A program made the translations under genes and the position numbers. The notes beneath the pieces were generated by a model. It was not told the DNA's origin. It saw only the letters and a program-made list of their open reading frames with translations, and did no database searches. 64,000 nucleotides of DNA, taken from positions 124,001 to 188,000 of the forward strand of contig CAYNRG010000003.1 of the NCBI GenBank assembly GCA_964399545.1, given 5' to 3'. Shown in pieces: positions 1 through 7,406 of the stretch. Each line of letters begins with the position of its first letter. The stretch's first letter is position 1. Source of the DNA: CAYNRG01 sp964399545. Lineage in GTDB: Bacteria > Bacillota_I > Bacilli_A > Erysipelotrichales > Erysipelotrichaceae.

Positions 1-1307
1 TCTGGGTCTTCCCATAACAAATTACCTTCTTCATCAACCAATTGATTTTCTGTTGCTTCTGTAATATCTGTAACGCTAAATACTGCTCCATCAAGGAATA
101 TCTCATTCCACTCTTCATCAATTTTAAAATGTTGCAAATCAACTTGCTCTAAATTATTCATGATTGTAATTTCAGCAGTTTCGTTTAAACTAACTTCAAC
201 TTCATAAATACCTGGATTAAGAACATATCCATTTACCGTCTCTACTTCACGAAGATAATATATTCCTCCCGGCAAGTAATCTTCAATCAAAATAAAACCT
301 TCTTCATTTGTGGTGTATGTTCCAACAATATCATTAAAGTTTTCATCAAATGCTACTTCAAACTTGTGTCCTTCTCCTCCTGGTAGTCCATATTCATCGA
401 CTTTAATTATTTGCAAATTGCCTGTAGACATTTTTAAATTCAATCTAAATCGCACGGATGGATCATGAAATCCCATTGATAAAACAGATTGTGATCCGGG
501 TAAAACCCAAGCAACCCCAATCCAACTAGGATCATTTGTTCCAGGAGAGCTAATATTAATTTTTCCATTCTTATCAAAATTCAAATCTTCAATTGTTACG
601 GTTAAATCATTCCCATTTTTCACACAAGAAATTCCTGAAGGACAATTAATAGAATATTTATTCAATACAGCGTTTGTATCTGTAATTGTTTGTCCTACTT
701 TATAATCCAACTCTAGCGTTTGATTATTAAAACTTGGTGGTATTCCAAAATTTTTAATATTCGCTTCTATTTGATTAATTTGACTATCTACATTGATATT
801 TGGTGTAATCCAATGCCCTAAAGCTCGCCAAATCAATATCTGTGAAGCAATATAGTAATCATCAGTTCCATATTCTTGATACCCAAATCGTATAACTTCC
901 CAAATTCTATATTGAGTATCCCATCCTAAGTATAACCAATCATTCGATTGGTTATACTCCATTCCAATCCCTGCAGTCATTGTTGGATCTAAACAAAACA
1001 CTATTTGACCATCTACTGACATTATTGAAATCCAATTTGCGCCTCCATTGAATTCCGCAACTTTTCTAACTCGAATTAACTCGCCTCGAGCTAAATTATT
1101 TGTTTCAGAATTGTAGTAATTTTGAAATTCTTCCACACTCATTAATTCTTGAGATTCACCCCAATAATCAGAAGTATCCACTTCCTCAACTATATTTTCT
1201 TCAACATTCTCTATCTCAATTTCTTCTGCAAAAACAAAATCAAAAGATGGTAACACCATACAAAAAGCTAGCAGAAATCTACTAGCACTTATTTTTTTAT
1301 TTATCAT
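1..1307 (-). CDS. Thioester-domain / Cna-B surface adhesin, partial (C-terminus beyond window)
   Basis: The reading frame is open from ATG 1307 to the window edge, giving about 435 residues without a stop. It has a signal peptide (residues 1-27, ending VFA|EE) and a ribosome-binding site AAAGGGAT. An FCLDP motif with Cys about 105 is followed by SQILIW with Gln about 156. This is the Cys and Gln arrangement of TQXA/thioester domains, which form a Cys-Gln internal thioester that can bind host surfaces covalently. From about residue 310 (LQIIKVDEYGLPGG) there is a Cna-B/SpaA-type beta domain with an E-containing LREVETVNGY segment, and a second such domain begins near the edge (HFKIDEEWNEIFLDGAVF). 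A sortase signal would be expected at the unseen C-terminus. It is the last visible gene of an operon carrying a sortase B gene, the probable anchoring enzyme. Such adhesins are common cargo of conjugative elements. Confidence 0.8.
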   Translation of the reverse strand, partial: MINKKISASRFLLAFCMVLPSFDFVFAEEIEIENVEENIVEEVDTSDYWGESQELMSVEEFQNYYNSETNNLARGELIRVRKVAEFNGGANWISIMSVDGQIVFCLDPTMTAGIGMEYNQSNDWLYLGWDTQYRIWEVIRFGYQEYGTDDYYIASQILIWRALGHWITPNINVDSQINQIEANIKNFGIPPSFNNQTLELDYKVGQTITDTNAVLNKYSINCPSGISCVKNGNDLTVTIEDLNFDKNGKINISSPGTNDPSWIGVAWVLPGSQSVLSMGFHDPSVRFRLNLKMSTGNLQIIKVDEYGLPGGEGHKFEVAFDENFNDIVGTYTTNEEGFILIEDYLPGGIYYLREVETVNGYVLNPGIYEVEVSLNETAEITIMNNLEQVDLQHFKIDEEWNEIFLDGAVFSVTDITEATENQLVDEEGNLLWEDP

Positions 1308-1320
1308 ATAAAATCCCTTT

Positions 1321-2427
1321 CTATTTATAAATCCATTTAAAACCAACACCTGCTATCTCACCCATATTATTTGCGTATTCCCAGCACGCATAATTTGTTG
1401 CATTTTCTGGTGCTGTAAAATTTTCAATTTTTTCATTCCCATATGCTTCACAAGAGCTTCTCGTTGAAAATTGTATTTCTCCAATACTTTGATTTCCAAC
1501 GATAGCATCACAAGGCAAATTCTTATCGTACACCGCATTAGGACAAGCATACGTAGTTTCTGAACCTCCTCCACCATTCCCTGTATTGGAATTGCCTGTG
1601 TTTGTATTTCCTGCATTGGTAGATCCTGTGTTATTGTTTCCACTATTTGAATTGTTTGAGTTACCACTATTACCCGTTGAAGGTTTAGCTACCGTAACAA
1701 ACATAAAATCATAAACAACTTCTCTCAATTCACTATCCACAGCTCTATACTGAAGAGGATATCGTCCAACCTTCTTAGAATTCCAATCGCCTACCACTTC
1801 TACCTCTAGCGGGTTACCATAAAAGTCAGTTGCTGTAATTTTATCAAAGCTATAGGTGTTTCCAGCAGTAACTTTAAATTCTGCACTTGCTCCATTAATT
1901 GTTGGTGTCATATCTGCAACTTTAATTAGAATTTCTTTTTCAATCATTTCAGTTCCTGAGCGATTAGTTACACTGTAGCTGTACTTAGTTTCACTACCTT
2001 CTACATATACATCTATATATTCTGGTTTTGTTAAAATACCTGAATATTCTTTGATAAAAATATCTGTATTTATATCATCTCCCAAGTGAGTAAAAAACTC
2101 TTCACCCTTCATAACTAAATTAATTGGTTCTAGTACTTCATAGGTTACACTAACCTCTCTTTTAACATCATCATAATTTTCATGAGTTAAAGTATATGTA
2201 AACTCAAATTCTCCCTCTTTGGTTGTATCAATACCTATCTCTGGAAAAGATACATTTCCTACTGATTCAGTTATCGCTGATAAAGGATCAAACAATGCAC
2301 CATTATCTAATATCAGCTTATCTTCATCGAAAGTAATCTTTAATTCTTCTTTCAACTCTTCCTTATTTACCTTTGGTGAGCAACCCGCCAATAAAGCTAC
2401 TAATAATACAACAAATATCTTCCTCAT
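1321..2427 (-). CDS. Lipoprotein with Ig-like domains and Asn/Gly/Ser-rich linker
   Basis: This 368-residue protein has a lipoprotein signal (MRKIFVVLLVALLAGC, lipobox LAGC, Cys16) and a strong ribosome-binding site (AAAAGGAGG). Residues about 30-260 look like two or three bacterial Ig-like beta domains (segments such as GRYPLQYRAVDSELREVVYD). A low-complexity Asn/Ser/Gly/Thr linker follows at about 262-300. The C-terminal 70 residues are Cys-containing (ACPNAVYDKNLPCDAIVG, SSCEAYG, YACWEY), possibly a small disulfide-bonded domain. It lies 13 bp upstream of the adhesin gene and shares overall design with the lipoprotein at 4206-5129. The likely location is the outer face of the membrane. No enzymatic function is recognised; a structural or conjugation-associated surface role is inferred only from context. 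Confidence 0.6.
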   Translation of the reverse strand: MRKIFVVLLVALLAGCSPKVNKEELKEELKITFDEDKLILDNGALFDPLSAITESVGNVSFPEIGIDTTKEGEFEFTYTLTHENYDDVKREVSVTYEVLEPINLVMKGEEFFTHLGDDINTDIFIKEYSGILTKPEYIDVYVEGSETKYSYSVTNRSGTEMIEKEILIKVADMTPTINGASAEFKVTAGNTYSFDKITATDFYGNPLEVEVVGDWNSKKVGRYPLQYRAVDSELREVVYDFMFVTVAKPSTGNSGNSNNSNSGNNNTGSTNAGNTNTGNSNTGNGGGGSETTYACPNAVYDKNLPCDAIVGNQSIGEIQFSTRSSCEAYGNEKIENFTAPENATNYACWEYANNMGEIAGVGFKWIYK

Positions 2428-2445
2428 TTTATTTCCTCCTTTTCT

Positions 2446-2865
2446 TTATTTTTTTCTTAGTTCTTCAATAATAAATATTTTCCTTCGGCAATTCGACTCT
2501 ATACCAAGTAATAATCTAAATATAACCAAGAATAACACAATTACCAATATCGCCATCAAAGTCATAGATGTTATTATGTCATTAACTCCTATACCGATAA
2601 CAACAGCAAGATCACTTGAGGCATTGATTATTTTCATCCACCACGTAAAAGTTGCTACGATTATAGACAAAGCAAAACTAAATCCAATAATATTGTTAAA
2701 CTTTTCAATTCTATTTCTTTTAATCATCAGTTCAATATAAATCGAAGATATTTCATCCTCCGTTTTTTGGGATAAATACTTCTTATATTCTGCGAAAAAA
2801 ACTTTACCAGAAACTTGAATTTTTCGGATAACTTCTTTATATTTCTCGTGTTGTGATTCCTCCAT
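2446..2865 (-). CDS. Small membrane protein, two predicted helices
   Basis: This 139-residue protein has a hydrophilic, Lys/Glu-rich N-terminal half (about residues 1-55). Two hydrophobic segments follow at about 60-77 (IIGFSFALSIIVATFTWW) and about 92-115 (ITSMTLMAILVIVLFLVIF), ending in a basic tail. The start at ATG 2865 has a purine-rich ribosome-binding site (AGAGAGGGAAAGAG). I do not recognise a family. It sits between another small membrane protein and a lipoprotein in the sortase operon, so a role in the membrane part of a mobile-element surface system is plausible but unproven. Confidence 0.5.
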   Translation of the reverse strand: MEESQHEKYKEVIRKIQVSGKVFFAEYKKYLSQKTEDEISSIYIELMIKRNRIEKFNNIIGFSFALSIIVATFTWWMKIINASSDLAVVIGIGVNDIITSMTLMAILVIVLFLVIFRLLLGIESNCRRKIFIIEELRKK

Positions 2866-2893
2866 CTCTTTCCCTCTCTTTCTTCTTAATGTT

Positions 2894-3370
2894 TTATCGT
2901 CTCCACTTCATCCTTTTTACTTCTTTACTCAATTTTTTGTTTTCTTTCTCAAAGCTGGATATCTGCTTACTTTGAGCCTTTACTTCTAATTTTAACGCAT
3001 TAACTGTATCCAGCACCTGAGCCATCTCTGATGGTTGTTCTAAAGTACCCGTATTTTCACTAGCCACAATTTCTTCAGTTTCACATTCCGTTGAAGTTCT
3101 TATTTCAAGTGCTTTATCACATATTTGGATAACTAATTGTGCTGATCCTAGAATCACAGCAGCACCTAACAAAAAAAGACCAAGCGATCGAAGATAACTC
3201 ATAAAAGTTATCATATCAAATTCAATTAAATTGATAATATCTGCAGCAAAGAGTATAGCAAATACCACTCCTCCGAGAGCAAATATTATCCCAGCAATCA
3301 TCGATAAAGCCAAGCCACTGTAGAAAATGAAAATCGCTAAACCTCTTACCACATTACCGATAAACCTCAT
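2894..3370 (-). CDS. Membrane protein with C-terminal coiled coil
   Basis: I chose ATG 3370 rather than an in-frame ATG 30 bases upstream because GGGAGGT (about 3380-3386) sits just ahead of it. The 158-residue product has hydrophobic segments at about 10-28, 33-50 and 65-90 (new numbering). A Glu/Thr-rich stretch follows, then a heptad-like C-terminal segment (VNALKLEVKAQSKQISSFEK) ending in a basic tail (VKRMKWRR), probably a cytoplasmic coiled coil. No family is recognised. It is part of the minus-strand operon and lies 155 bp downstream of the sortase gene, with a GGGGCAA palindrome in the gap. Confidence 0.5.
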   Translation of the reverse strand: MRFIGNVVRGLAIFIFYSGLALSMIAGIIFALGGVVFAILFAADIINLIEFDMITFMSYLRSLGLFLLGAAVILGSAQLVIQICDKALEIRTSTECETEEIVASENTGTLEQPSEMAQVLDTVNALKLEVKAQSKQISSFEKENKKLSKEVKRMKWRR

Positions 3371-3506
3371 CTTGTCTACCTCCCAGAGAAATTCATCCAC
3401 TCTATTCGACTACATCTTTAATTAAAATTATATCATCTTTCTTAAATATTGACTATGGATCATTCTGAAGTTTAATGTAAACTTTAATCATTCATTTCCC
3501 CTTTCT

Positions 3507-3521
3507 GGGGCAACTTGCCCC
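3507..3521. repeat. GGGGCAASTTGCCCC palindrome, site 1 (candidate parS)
   Basis: Exact 15-bp palindrome with central C and flanking T and A. It lies in the gap immediately after the sortase stop codon. One of seven such sites between 3.5 and 7.4 kb. Confidence 0.7.
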
Positions 3522-3525
3522 AAAC

Positions 3526-4209
3526 TTATTTTTCACGTGCAATAATTACAAATCTTGAGTTCTCTTCATCAACATCACAAGTTACTAATGTGATGAAGTT
3601 GGTAGCATCATTTACAATACCTTCTTCATATTTTATAAATGCCTTTTCTAAAAATTGACTTATCATCATTTCTTTTTCTCCAGATCGAAAGTCTTGTTGA
3701 TAATAACCTAACCATACGTTATCTTTCGTTAAATCTATTTCTGCAACACCTATCATCACTAAATCAACTTCTTTATCATTCAGTATAAACCTAAAATCCT
3801 TCTTACTTTCTTTTGTCAAATCACCAACAAAAGAAAATAGAAAGTTATTTTTGTTAGATGAGTGCCCTTGAATAATAATGTTTTCAGAGTCCAAAGAGGA
3901 AACTTCATCAATAAATGGTGTCCCCATGGAATCATAATTCTCATATATGTCCATTCGAAAATAGCGGTCATTATTACCTGGATTAACAATAGGTAAGACT
4001 CGATCCTCAAACTCCAATATTCCCACTATTTCACTATTAATTGATTGATAATAAAACAAGTCTTTATCTTCATTTTTAGGTAAATCATTCTCTTTCCTTT
4101 GGTAATCATCTGCAACAGTCACTTTTTCCTCATGAGGAAAGTTTAAGTTAACATAGAAAAGTATACTTGCAATAATAGTTACCACTCCAAAAAGAATCTT
4201 CCTCCTCAT
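3526..4209 (-). CDS. srtB: Class B sortase
   Basis: This 227-residue transpeptidase-like protein is anchored by one N-terminal hydrophobic segment (about 4-20), with the catalytic domain outside the membrane. Catalytic residues are visible: His116 in IIIQGHSS, Cys211 in ITLVTCDVDEE (the TLxTC motif) and Arg219 in SRFVIIARE. Position and spacing fit class B sortases, which cleave sorting signals and attach proteins to peptidoglycan. The start ATG overlaps the upstream lipoprotein stop (ATGA), so translation is probably coupled. The likely substrate is the thioester/Cna-B adhesin at the far end of this operon, whose sorting signal is outside the window. Sortase B plus a Cna-B protein is a common pairing on Gram-positive integrative elements. 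Confidence 0.88.
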   Translation of the reverse strand: MRRKILFGVVTIIASILFYVNLNFPHEEKVTVADDYQRKENDLPKNEDKDLFYYQSINSEIVGILEFEDRVLPIVNPGNNDRYFRMDIYENYDSMGTPFIDEVSSLDSENIIIQGHSSNKNNFLFSFVGDLTKESKKDFRFILNDKEVDLVMIGVAEIDLTKDNVWLGYYQQDFRSGEKEMMISQFLEKAFIKYEEGIVNDATNFITLVTCDVDEENSRFVIIAREK

Positions 4210-5129
4210 TCCACAACCTCTACCTTACAAGTAGCACTTTGTCCATCATCAGTGTAATAGTAAACTGTATACACTCCAGGAACCGATAAATTCACAGATC
4301 CATAATCAATACTAATGGATGAACTTGCGGTTACACCGTTTTGTAACTTAAAAGCCAAATCACCAACTGAAGAATTAACAGAGATACTCATATTTTTTAC
4401 ACCACTCAAAAAAGGTGTTGGGGTAACGTTATTACTTTCTGGGGTAATTTGCCCCGAGCTATTTCCACCTGTGTTTCCTACATTGTTACTACTATTTGAA
4501 CTTCCTGTATTGGTAGAACCCGTATTGTTTGAACTTTCACTACCACTACCATTCGATGTTGAAGGTTTTTGTACAATAACCTCAATAATCTCTTTCTCTT
4601 TTTCAACAACGTTAATCAAAACTTCTTTTTCTACCTTATTCCCACTACTATCTTTCACAGAAACAATGACTGTATATAGTCCAACAGAATTAACATCAAA
4701 TGAACCACGCACATCAATTGTAACTTCTGATAAGTTATCTGTTGCTTTTATTAAAGAGATTAAGTCAAAGTAAGTATTTCCCTCTTCAACCAAATACTCC
4801 TCATCAATAACAACATCTGGAGCCGTTGTATCTACGATAGATATTACGTGGTTAATCTTCCTCCCATTTACATCATATACAATATTAAACTCTCCCACTG
4901 ATGCATTCTCAATCACTGGACAAATAATCTTAATATCCTGCATAAGTAAATTTCTATCGATTATTTTACTCCTATCAACCTTTTCATCATTTACTGTTTT
5001 AATGAAGTCACAAGAATCAATAAACTCTCCAGCTTCGATAGTGTCAAAAAACTGAACATCTATATTTTGCCTTGTTTGACATCCCATCAAAAGTACGCTC
5101 ACTAAAATCATAGGAAATAATATTTTCAT
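4206..5129 (-). CDS. Lipoprotein with Ig-like/HYR domains and Gly/Ser/Asn linker
   Basis: The start was set at ATG 5129, where GGAAGGAGGGG precedes the codon. An upstream in-frame ATG would place this ribosome-binding site inside the gene. The 307-residue product begins MKILFPMILVSVLLMGC, a lipoprotein signal with Cys17. Residues about 75-195 form an Ig-like fold typical of HYR/DUF5011 domains (VVSIVDTTAPDVV, GLYTVIVSVKDSSGNKVEKE). A low-complexity Ser/Asn/Gly/Thr linker follows, then a second small beta domain (PGVYTVYYYTDDGQSATCKV). The design matches the lipoprotein at 1321-2427. A variant GGGGTAATTTGCCCC repeat lies inside the linker and encodes GQITP. Likely surface-exposed with an unknown partner. 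Confidence 0.6.
   Translation of the reverse strand: MKILFPMILVSVLLMGCQTRQNIDVQFFDTIEAGEFIDSCDFIKTVNDEKVDRSKIIDRNLLMQDIKIICPVIENASVGEFNIVYDVNGRKINHVISIVDTTAPDVVIDEEYLVEEGNTYFDLISLIKATDNLSEVTIDVRGSFDVNSVGLYTVIVSVKDSSGNKVEKEVLINVVEKEKEIIEVIVQKPSTSNGSGSESSNNTGSTNTGSSNSSNNVGNTGGNSSGQITPESNNVTPTPFLSGVKNMSISVNSSVGDLAFKLQNGVTASSSISIDYGSVNLSVPGVYTVYYYTDDGQSATCKVEVVE
4441..4455. repeat. GGGGCAASTTGCCCC palindrome, site 2 (degenerate, inside lipoprotein gene)
   Basis: GGGGTAATTTGCCCC has two changes from the consensus. It is read as GQITP in the lipoprotein linker on the minus strand. Confidence 0.55.
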
Positions 5130-5245
5130 TTGTTCCCCTCCTTCCCTTGAATTGGACAATCTTCTTTGCAGCATGTTTCACAAAAAATCATCGAACAGTG
5201 AAACTCTCCTACTTCCTCATAATCTTCAATTCTATCCTCTATCAT
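5126..5245 (-). CDS. Cys-rich mini-protein, 39 residues
   Basis: A short frame runs from ATG 5245 to TGA 5126. It overlaps the end of parB by 14 bases and the start of the next lipoprotein as ATGA. It has its own ribosome-binding site (AGAGAGGG). The product starts MIEDRIEDYEEVGEF and continues HCSMIFCETCCKEDCP, with five Cys in 14 residues (C17, C22, C25, C26, C30) and an acidic N-terminal half. The Cys pattern suggests a metal-binding knuckle or a disulfide-rich peptide, but I recognise no family. The two overlaps, the ribosome-binding site and the tight packing argue that it is translated. Conservation in related elements would settle it. Confidence 0.55.
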   Translation of the reverse strand: MIEDRIEDYEEVGEFHCSMIFCETCCKEDCPIQGKEGNK

Positions 5246-5993
5246 TATTTTCCCTCTCTAAACAAATTTTTTCCATATCCAAATAGATACCATGAGTGAT
5301 ATCAAAAATATCTTCAATACCTAGAGTGTCTTCGATTAAATCCCAATCTACTTCTTCTAAATATTTTTTCAACGATTCAACCTTCTTCAATATCTTTGCA
5401 GCAGTCAGCTCTTGCTTTTTTTCTTTTGGGGCAACTTGCCCCAACTCAATTTTATTCTCCTCTGCAAGTATGTTCTTGGTAGTTCCATCACTGATACCTG
5501 TTAATGAACTAATCCATTCTCTTTGTCGACCAGGAGGTTTCTCTCCACGATCAACAAGTTCTTGATATAAATTACTTGCTTCCTTTACTATTTGAATTCT
5601 TTGCTCTGTTGTTAATTGCCGATAAGAATTACTTCTAATCAAAGAAATTTTATTTTGCACATCATCTCCTGTGTTATCTATTCGAATAATAGGTACTTCA
5701 AAATCAAGAGTTTTACCCAAAAAATTAATGGAAATACCTTGATGAAAAAGAGTTTTCAATGCTGCTACTCTTCTATGACCAGTATGAATAATCAACTTAT
5801 CATTTGCTTCTGTAACTAAGATTGGCTGCATCAGCCCACCTTCTGCAATATTCTCTGCCAACTCTTCAATATTGCTTACTTCATAAATGTTATTTTCATT
5901 CTCATGCAATTCATCAATATTGATATAAGTAATTTTCCCTCTTTTTGTTTCTTCTAGTGAAACATTATTCATCATATCTTTTAATAGGTTCAT
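5232..5993 (-). CDS. parB: ParB/Spo0J-family partition protein
   Basis: The start at ATG 5993 overlaps the parA stop (TAATG) and follows AAGGAGGG. The product is 253 residues. An N-terminal ParB/Srx-like domain (about 20-115) carries THTGHRRVAAL-type residues at about 71-78, the box that binds CTP in ParB proteins. A central helical DNA-binding region (about 120-175, LTTEQRIQIVKEA, SSLTGISDGTTKN) contains a helix-turn-helix, and a Glu/Lys-rich C-terminus probably dimerises. Partner of the adjacent ParA in segregation or maintenance of a plasmid-like element. A perfect GGGGCAA palindrome lies within the gene (encoding GQVAP), and another sits just before its ribosome-binding site. Both could be its own binding sites. 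Confidence 0.85.
   Translation of the reverse strand: MNLLKDMMNNVSLEETKRGKITYINIDELHENENNIYEVSNIEELAENIAEGGLMQPILVTEANDKLIIHTGHRRVAALKTLFHQGISINFLGKTLDFEVPIIRIDNTGDDVQNKISLIRSNSYRQLTTEQRIQIVKEASNLYQELVDRGEKPPGRQREWISSLTGISDGTTKNILAEENKIELGQVAPKEKKQELTAAKILKKVESLKKYLEEVDWDLIEDTLGIEDIFDITHGIYLDMEKICLERENNDRG
5428..5442. repeat. GGGGCAASTTGCCCC palindrome, site 3 (inside parB)
   Basis: Exact 15-bp palindrome with flanking T and A, read as LGQVAPK on the minus strand within parB. Confidence 0.7.
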
Positions 5994-6781
5994 TATTTCC
6001 CTCCTTCGGGGCAAGTTGCCCCAAACACTTCGTTCATTAGCATTCGATAGTCTTCTCCAACATTCGCTTTCTGATTAAAAAGAACTAATGTTTGTTTGTA
6101 TCCAGCTTCAGTAATCGGCTTAGCTTGGTTTCTAATATGTGTACTTAATAACTTCCCTGGGGCAACTTGCCCCAAGTCTTCAATTACCATCTTATCGATA
6201 TTGTTTCTATTTTTCATAGTGATTAAAATACGATAATCTACATCCATATCATATTTTTCATTCATATCTTGAATAAAAGAAACTGTGGTCATAAATCCTT
6301 CGATTGCCCCTTTATCAATTTTGATAGGAATAAATATTTTCCCTTGTCGATTTTTACAAGCATAGATTGCATTTGTAGTCATAATCCCTAGTGATGGATT
6401 GCAGTCAATAATGACACAATCATAATCATCTTTTACTTCTTGTAAAATTTTCAATAACCGATTGTGTTGAGCTTTTCTTACGTCAATTAAAATTGATGTC
6501 TCAATCACAAATAGATCTAGTCTACTTGGAAGTAAATCGAACCCATGATTAGTATTAACGATTGACTCCTTTGTTTTTGTAGAATCCATCAAACAATCAA
6601 CTACTGTAACTTCTTCCTTCGAATAAACCTTATCCATTAAAATCGAAGTTGCATTTGCTTGTCCGTCCAAATCTATCAATAATACTCTTTGACCTCTTTG
6701 TGCAGCACCTGCGGCAAGATTAATACTTGAGGTGGTTTTCCCTACACCTCCCTTAATATTTAACACACTAATTACTTTCAT
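5993..6781 (-). CDS. parA: ParA/Soj-family partition ATPase
   Basis: This 262-residue protein is a ParA-type Walker ATPase. The deviant Walker A motif KGGVGKTTS starts at Lys10, a switch region DLDGQANAT lies near residue 40, and a Walker B-like VIIDCNPSLG lies near residue 125. It lacks the long N-terminal DNA-binding extension of type Ia plasmid ParA, so it resembles Soj and type Ib proteins. It would drive segregation of the element by ATP-dependent nucleoid binding together with ParB. The start overlaps the upstream gene stop (TAATG). Two GGGGCAA palindromes lie within it: one read as LGQVAPG near residue 205, the other read as GATCPEGG at its very end. Confidence 0.9.
   Translation of the reverse strand: MKVISVLNIKGGVGKTTSSINLAAGAAQRGQRVLLIDLDGQANATSILMDKVYSKEEVTVVDCLMDSTKTKESIVNTNHGFDLLPSRLDLFVIETSILIDVRKAQHNRLLKILQEVKDDYDCVIIDCNPSLGIMTTNAIYACKNRQGKIFIPIKIDKGAIEGFMTTVSFIQDMNEKYDMDVDYRILITMKNRNNIDKMVIEDLGQVAPGKLLSTHIRNQAKPITEAGYKQTLVLFNQKANVGEDYRMLMNEVFGATCPEGGK
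6008..6022. repeat. GGGGCAASTTGCCCC palindrome, site 4 (end of parA, before parB ribosome-binding site)
   Basis: Exact palindrome with central G. It encodes GATCP at the ParA C-terminus and is followed on the minus strand by the AAGGAGG of parB. Confidence 0.7.
6159..6173. repeat. GGGGCAASTTGCCCC palindrome, site 5 (inside parA)
   Basis: Exact palindrome with flanking T and A, read as LGQVAPG in ParA on the minus strand. Confidence 0.7.
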
Positions 6782-7014
6782 TACTTCTCCACCGCTTTCT
6801 TCTTAGAATCCACATATATTGAGCTTGCCATACCTGAAAGTATACAAGTCATTTTTTTATATTCAATCTCATCAAACTCTTTTATAAATTTATATTCATT
6901 AAAATAACTCATTGCTCTAGTTTCATCTAAAAAAACTTTACTTAAATCTTCATTCATTTGCTGGATCTCATTTTTTAACACACCAATTTCAACAATAAAA
7001 TAGTTTTTCATCAT
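6781..7014 (-). CDS. Unrecognised 77-residue protein, first gene of the par operon
   Basis: The frame starts at one of two adjacent ATG codons (7014 or 7011) after AGAAGGAGG. Its stop overlaps the parA start (TAATG). The product begins MMKNYFIVEIGVLKNEIQ and is mostly charged and probably helical (FNEYKFIKEFDEIEYKKM), ending in a Lys-rich tail. No signal peptide or membrane segment is seen and I recognise no family. Translational coupling to parA suggests a role in partition or its regulation. A variant GGGGCAA palindrome sits directly before its ribosome-binding site. Confidence 0.55.
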   Translation of the reverse strand: MMKNYFIVEIGVLKNEIQQMNEDLSKVFLDETRAMSYFNEYKFIKEFDEIEYKKMTCILSGMASSIYVDSKKKAVEK

Positions 7015-7026
7015 CTTCCTCCTTCT

Positions 7027-7041
7027 GGGGCTAGTTACCCC
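7027..7041. repeat. GGGGCAASTTGCCCC palindrome, site 6 (degenerate, operon leader)
   Basis: GGGGCTAGTTACCCC has two changes from the consensus. It lies immediately upstream of the first ribosome-binding site of the par operon. Confidence 0.55.
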
Positions 7042-7044
7042 GAA

Positions 7045-7386
7045 ACTGCTGATCTGCAGTATTTAAGGCATAATGTATATTTATACCCTAAACACCACAG
7101 ACTAACTCTGTGGTTTATTATCAACCGCTTGCTAAAGCCATAGGTTATCCCCTCTCCCCTTTTCTATCGGTCAGGAAGCTCAACGTATTGAAGTATCATT
7201 ATCAGTATTAAGGTCACGGCTAACATACTTAGCAGGTATGTCTATTTAACAAGAGGTATTCGCAAGCGACTCTCTTAAATCGGCTATCTTAATATTGTTT
7301 TGTGATTGATAATTATTCAATTTTCAAAGATCATAAATCTATATAGCTAACATGCTTATGCATGGAAAGCCCATTAAGGGTAGTTC
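7045..7386 (-). other. Structured 340-base spacer, probable operon leader or ncRNA
   Basis: No protein frame fits this stretch, but it holds several stem-loops. ACTGC/GCAGT lies near 7045-7060. An 8-bp stem runs 7094-7101 with 7107-7114 (ACCACAGA/TCTGTGGT). ACATAC/GTATGT lies at 7223-7228 and 7236-7241. AAGAG/CTCTT lies at 7251-7255 and 7272-7276 with an inner CGC/GCG. CATGCATAAGCATG lies near 7350. Perfect GGGGCAA palindromes or variants bracket it (7027 and 7388). The strand is assumed minus because it leads into the par operon. It could be a leader RNA, a separate ncRNA or an origin region. I cannot assign a known RNA class. Confidence 0.4.
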
Positions 7387-7387
7387 T

Positions 7388-7402
7388 GGGGCAAGTTGCC
7401 CC
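7388..7402. repeat. GGGGCAASTTGCCCC palindrome, site 7
   Basis: Exact palindrome with flanking T and A, placed just after the stop codon of the Rep/relaxase-like gene. Confidence 0.7.
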
Positions 7403-7406
7403 AAGG

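Noticed and set aside
1353..1667. 104-residue frame on the minus strand overlapping the lipoprotein gene
   Set aside because: It is a shifted reading of the repetitive Asn/Ser/Gly linker of the real gene, with no ribosome-binding site of its own.
4417..4430. GGGGTAACGTTATTAC as an eighth GGGGCAA palindrome
   Set aside because: The right arm lacks CCCC, so it does not fit the motif.
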